Assembly: GCA_032615215.1 (NCBI GenBank)
Contig: CP128433.1
Coordinates: 1 to 64,000, forward strand
From: Microbulbifer sp. MKSA007
GTDB lineage: Bacteria > Pseudomonadota > Gammaproteobacteria > Pseudomonadales > Cellvibrionaceae
Length of the DNA stretch: 64,000 bases
Reading direction: 5' to 3'
The translations under genes were made by a program, and so were the position numbers. Shown piece after piece: positions 61,504 through 64,000 of the stretch (position 1 is the stretch's first letter; every line of letters starts with the position of its first letter). The notes beneath the pieces were generated by a model. That model was not told the DNA's origin. It was given only the letters and a program-made list of their open reading frames with translations, and made no database searches.

Positions 61504-62882
61504 ATGTGGGCGGAAGAGGCTGTGCCACTGCCGCCATCTATCAGGCAACACGGCAACTCTATGTTGGATCGCAGTATTGGCGAGTTCTCGCGTTTCGTAA
61601 TTATCGCCCTGGGGTGCACCATTCTCGGTGTCACCTCCGGCAGCTGGTCTCTCGCCCTGATTGCGGGATTGGCCAGCTACCTAATCTCAGTGCTGTGGCA
61701 ACAGCAACGTTTCAACCGCTGGCTGGCAAACGGCAGACGCGGCCCAGCCCCAACCGCCTTTGGAATTTGGGGCGAAATCTACGACGACTTTTACCGTATG
61801 CAGCGGCGCCACCGCCGCGAGAAGCAGAAGCTGCATGTGATGTTGCGCCGGGTACAGGACAGTACCAGCGCACTGCGCGAGGGCATTGTAGCCCTGGAAG
61901 ACGGCGATAACCTGGCCTGGTGGAACCCTGCTGCCGGTGAACTGCTCGGGTTACAGGCCAGTGACTCCGGCCAGTCATTAGTCAACTTTGTCCGCGACCC
62001 TGGCTTTGTCAGCTATATGCACAGTGACAACAACGGGGAACCCCTCACTCTGCCCGCACCTGGCAATGAAGCCCGCATGTTACAGCTGGAAGTCACCCGC
62101 TACGGTAAAGATGAGGCATTGGTCATTGTTCGCGACATCACCCGTTTACACAATCTCGAGCAGATGCGTCGGGATTTTGTCGCCAATGTTTCCCATGAGC
62201 TGCGCACCCCCTCACGGTAATTGCCGGCTACCTGGAAACACTGCAAAGCAGTGATATGGCACCACCTCCCTGGAGGAAACCCCTGGCTCAAATGGAGGAG
62301 CAGACTGGCCGCATGAGTACGCTGGTCAATGACCTGCTGCTATTGGCTCGCTTGGAGACCTCTGAGCGCAAAAGCGGGGATATGGCTGTGGCAGTGCCAG
62401 AACTGATTGAGAGGGTGGCCCAGGAAGCGCGCAGCTTCAGTGGCGATCGGCATCATCATATCGAAGTTGATTGCAAAGGGGATTGCTACCTCAATGGAGA
62501 CCCCGGCGAATTACACAGTGCTTTTGCCAACTTAGTATTAAATGCAGTGAAATACACCCCCGAAGAGGGCGGAATTCAATTGCGCTGGTGGCAGGATGAC
62601 AAAGGCGGGCACTTTTCCGTAGAGGACAATGGTATCGGTATTGATTCGATCCATATTCCCCGCCTGACTGAGCGCTTCTATCGAGTTGATCCAGGCCGCT
62701 CACGGGACAGTGGCGGCACAGGTCTCGGGTTGGCGATCGTTAAGCATGTGTTGCTGCGACACAATGGAGAAATGAGTGTAGAAAGTACGCCCGGGCAGGG
62801 CAGTCTCTTCACCCTTCACTTTCCACCAGCAAAGCTGGCTCAAAAGCCAGCACCCAGATTGAGTTCTGAAGCCGCTAATTAA
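61504..62882 (+). CDS. phoR: Phosphate regulon sensor histidine kinase PhoR, frameshifted in this sequence
   Basis: The sensor partner of PhoB. Two N-terminal helices without a real periplasmic domain (FVIIALGCTILGV, LALIAGLASYLISVLW), a PAS domain (about 115-215), and the H-box DFVANVSHELRTP with His231 are in the first frame, which then stops. The rest (VIAGYLETL, dimerisation helix, N-box NLVLNAVKY, VEDNGIGID, G-box GTGLGLAIVKHVL) continues one frame over. One added C in the C5 run at 62207-62211 restores HELRTPLTVIAGYLE and 459 residues. The ATG follows GAGG by 6 bases. Probably a base-calling loss. Confidence 0.93.
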
Positions 62883-62890
62883 AGCGGCTT
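62869..62890. terminator. Hairpin at the end of phoR
   Basis: Stem AAGCCGCT / AGCGGCTT with a 6-base loop that contains part of the phoR stop codon, between converging genes. A short T run follows. Confidence 0.55.
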
Positions 62891-62894
62891 TCAA

Positions 62895-63254
62895 TTACTC
62901 CAGTTCCTGCAGTTCTACTTCTTTACCGTCTTTGACATAGCTGGCCGTGCCCTCTTTACCCAGAGCGTTTGCTTCCCGGCGCAAAACCAAATGGTGCAAC
63001 TGCAAATCCCCATCGCGCAGCAGTAGGTGCTCATTGCCCTCATCATCGGTAGGCAGGGCCTTAGCACCAATGAGGGCATCTCGCAGAGCGCGCAGCTTGG
63101 GCACATCGCGATAGCGATTCAAGTCATTCGACAAACGGGCTTTCATGCGCTCACTCTCATGCAGTGCCGCCGCTGTCTCTCGGTATTTGGCAAAAAAGAA
63201 TACCGCTCCAATGGCAAAAGCCACAATTACCACTATTTCAAACCACTCAGGCAT
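62895..63254 (-). CDS. Hypothetical membrane-anchored protein
   Basis: A 119-residue protein with one N-terminal helix (about 5-22, FEIVVIVAFAIGAVFFFAKY), a helical charged stretch (25-65) and a small C-terminal part containing RDGDLQLHHLVLRREANALGKEG. I do not recognise the family. The ATG lies only 2 bases after the DUF938 gene's stop, so the two are co-transcribed and probably translationally coupled. Function unknown. Confidence 0.75.
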   Translation of the reverse strand: MPEWFEIVVIVAFAIGAVFFFAKYRETAAALHESERMKARLSNDLNRYRDVPKLRALRDALIGAKALPTDDEGNEHLLLRDGDLQLHHLVLRREANALGKEGTASYVKDGKEVELQELE

Positions 63255-63256
63255 AG

Positions 63257-63868
63257 TTACTCCTTATTATCATTTTTGCGCCAAACCATTAATTGATTAT
63301 TGGCTGGCAGGTAATTTAGTTCTGCGCGACTGAGCCCCGCACTCTCCGCCACCTGATCGAGCCATTCGAGATCGCGAATCCCCCGCTTGGGATCACGCTC
63401 CTTCAACTCGAGATCAAAGTCAGCATTAGAGGGACCGATAAACTCGCCTGCAATCTTCACGGGGCCATAGACAAGCAGCAAGCCTCCGGGCTCCAGAATA
63501 TCGGCACTGTGCAGAAAGAACTTCTGCACCAGTTCAGCGGACATAATATGCAAGGTGTTTGCGGTGAAAATAGCATCAGCCGAAATCTCAGGCCAAGAAT
63601 CGCCAACATCGAGCGCCAGCGGTTGCGGCAGGTTGCTACTGGGTATCTCCGCCAGCCAGGACTTTACTGCCTCCAGCTGTTGCGATCGCTCTGAAGTTTG
63701 CCATTCAAGATGCGGTAAATGCGGAGCAAAATATACTGCGTGTTGACCAGTACCACTGCCAACCTCAAGCACTTTACGACTTGAAGCCAGCAGGCGAGTC
63801 AGTTGCTGGAGAATCGGCTCGCGATTGCGCCCGCAGGAGGGCGCATTGGGCAATTCAGTGCTGCTCAC
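63257..63868 (-). CDS. DUF938 family class I SAM-dependent methyltransferase
   Basis: A 203-residue DUF938 protein. The start PNAPSCGRNREPILQQLTRLL is diagnostic. The SAM site is VLEVGSGTGQHAVYFAPHLPHLEWQTSE, and the later motifs are FTANTLHIMSAELVQKFF and GGLLLVYGPVKIAGEFIGPSNADFD. The substrate is unknown. The start is GTG at 63868, overlapping the stop of the upstream frame, and the hypothetical membrane protein follows after 2 bases. Confidence 0.9.
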   Translation of the reverse strand: MSSTELPNAPSCGRNREPILQQLTRLLASSRKVLEVGSGTGQHAVYFAPHLPHLEWQTSERSQQLEAVKSWLAEIPSSNLPQPLALDVGDSWPEISADAIFTANTLHIMSAELVQKFFLHSADILEPGGLLLVYGPVKIAGEFIGPSNADFDLELKERDPKRGIRDLEWLDQVAESAGLSRAELNYLPANNQLMVWRKNDNKE

Positions 63869-64000
63869 TGCGGCTCATCCCGGGTAAATACCCAATCCCA
63901 CTCAGTGGACAAACCTAGGTTAAAACCATAACCAGCCACATCAAAACCTTTCAGCTCTTCCGCCTTCTTTACCCTCTGATCAATCGCCCAGCGACTCATC
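63865..64000 (-). CDS. 3' end of an upstream gene, or a 44-residue small protein
   Basis: On the minus strand a frame runs from an ATG at 63999 to a TGA at 63865 that overlaps the DUF938 GTG. It encodes SRWAIDQRVKKAEELKGF, then DVAGYGFNLGLSTEWDWVFTRDEPQ. The overlap suggests a genuine coupled gene. Because the window ends one base beyond the ATG, I cannot tell whether this is a full small protein or the C-terminus of a longer one. No family recognised. Confidence 0.5.
   Translation of the reverse strand, partial: MSRWAIDQRVKKAEELKGFDVAGYGFNLGLSTEWDWVFTRDEPQ

Overview
The window is a 64 kb piece of a gammaproteobacterial chromosome. Gene content and order point to the Pseudomonas/Cellvibrio side of the class, most likely a marine Microbulbifer- or Cellvibrio-like organism; this is inferred from synteny and protein motifs, with no database search. 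The block rpmG-rpmB-radC-coaBC-algC-argB, then pyrE-crc-rph-yicC-gmk-rpoZ-spoT-ridA, oxyR-recG and ubiC-ubiA-phoB-phoR follows the order known from Pseudomonas aeruginosa. The block dsbB-rsd(algQ)-FKBP-algP-ABC-F does the same. A Crc homologue and an AlgC with a long membrane-anchored N-terminus also fit. Nearly all of it is housekeeping. I see no rRNA, tRNA, CRISPR array, prophage or insertion sequence.

Layout. 0-6 kb: DUF971, hslU, hslV, a SPOR protein and priA on the minus strand, divergent from rpmE. 6-12 kb: maeB, gshA, acpH, dsbB, lrgA and lrgB. 12-18 kb: rsd, FKBP lipoprotein, AlgP-like histone-like protein, TIGR02444 protein and an ABC-F ATPase. 18-20 kb: a small accessory island with an OmpA-like barrel protein and, divergent from it, a protein with the motif set of cholera/pertussis-type ADP-ribosyltransferase toxins. 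20-29 kb: trmB, DUF423, rpoH, ftsX, ftsE and ftsY (minus), then rsmD, coaD and ggt (plus). 28.7-32 kb: an AT-rich stretch with a second malic enzyme and an amidohydrolase-like lipoprotein that lacks metal ligands. 32-45 kb: DsbB-like and small membrane protein pair, mutM, L33/L28, radC, coaBC, algC, argB, slmA, pyrE, crc, rph and yicC. 44.8-49.2 kb: accessory insert with a rhomboid protease, a secreted subtilase and a sterol-desaturase-family protein. 49.4-64 kb: gmk, rpoZ, spoT, ridA, oxyR, recG, a dicarboxylate symporter, ubiC, ubiA, phoB, phoR, a methyltransferase and small proteins.

Outstanding observations. (1) The putative ADP-ribosyltransferase at 18930-19940 is the best candidate for new biology. 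(2) Seven genes (lrgA twice, the ABC-F gene, coaD, the amidohydrolase, crc, the desaturase and phoR) are each broken by the apparent loss of one base in a homopolymer. Restoring that base gives a whole-codon, normal-length, family-like protein every time. Because coaD is essential, base-calling errors explain this better than gene decay. (3) A good PhoB box precedes phoB. (4) A 52-residue membrane protein is hidden in the start of the second DsbB-like gene. (5) dut and argS are absent from their usual syntenic places.
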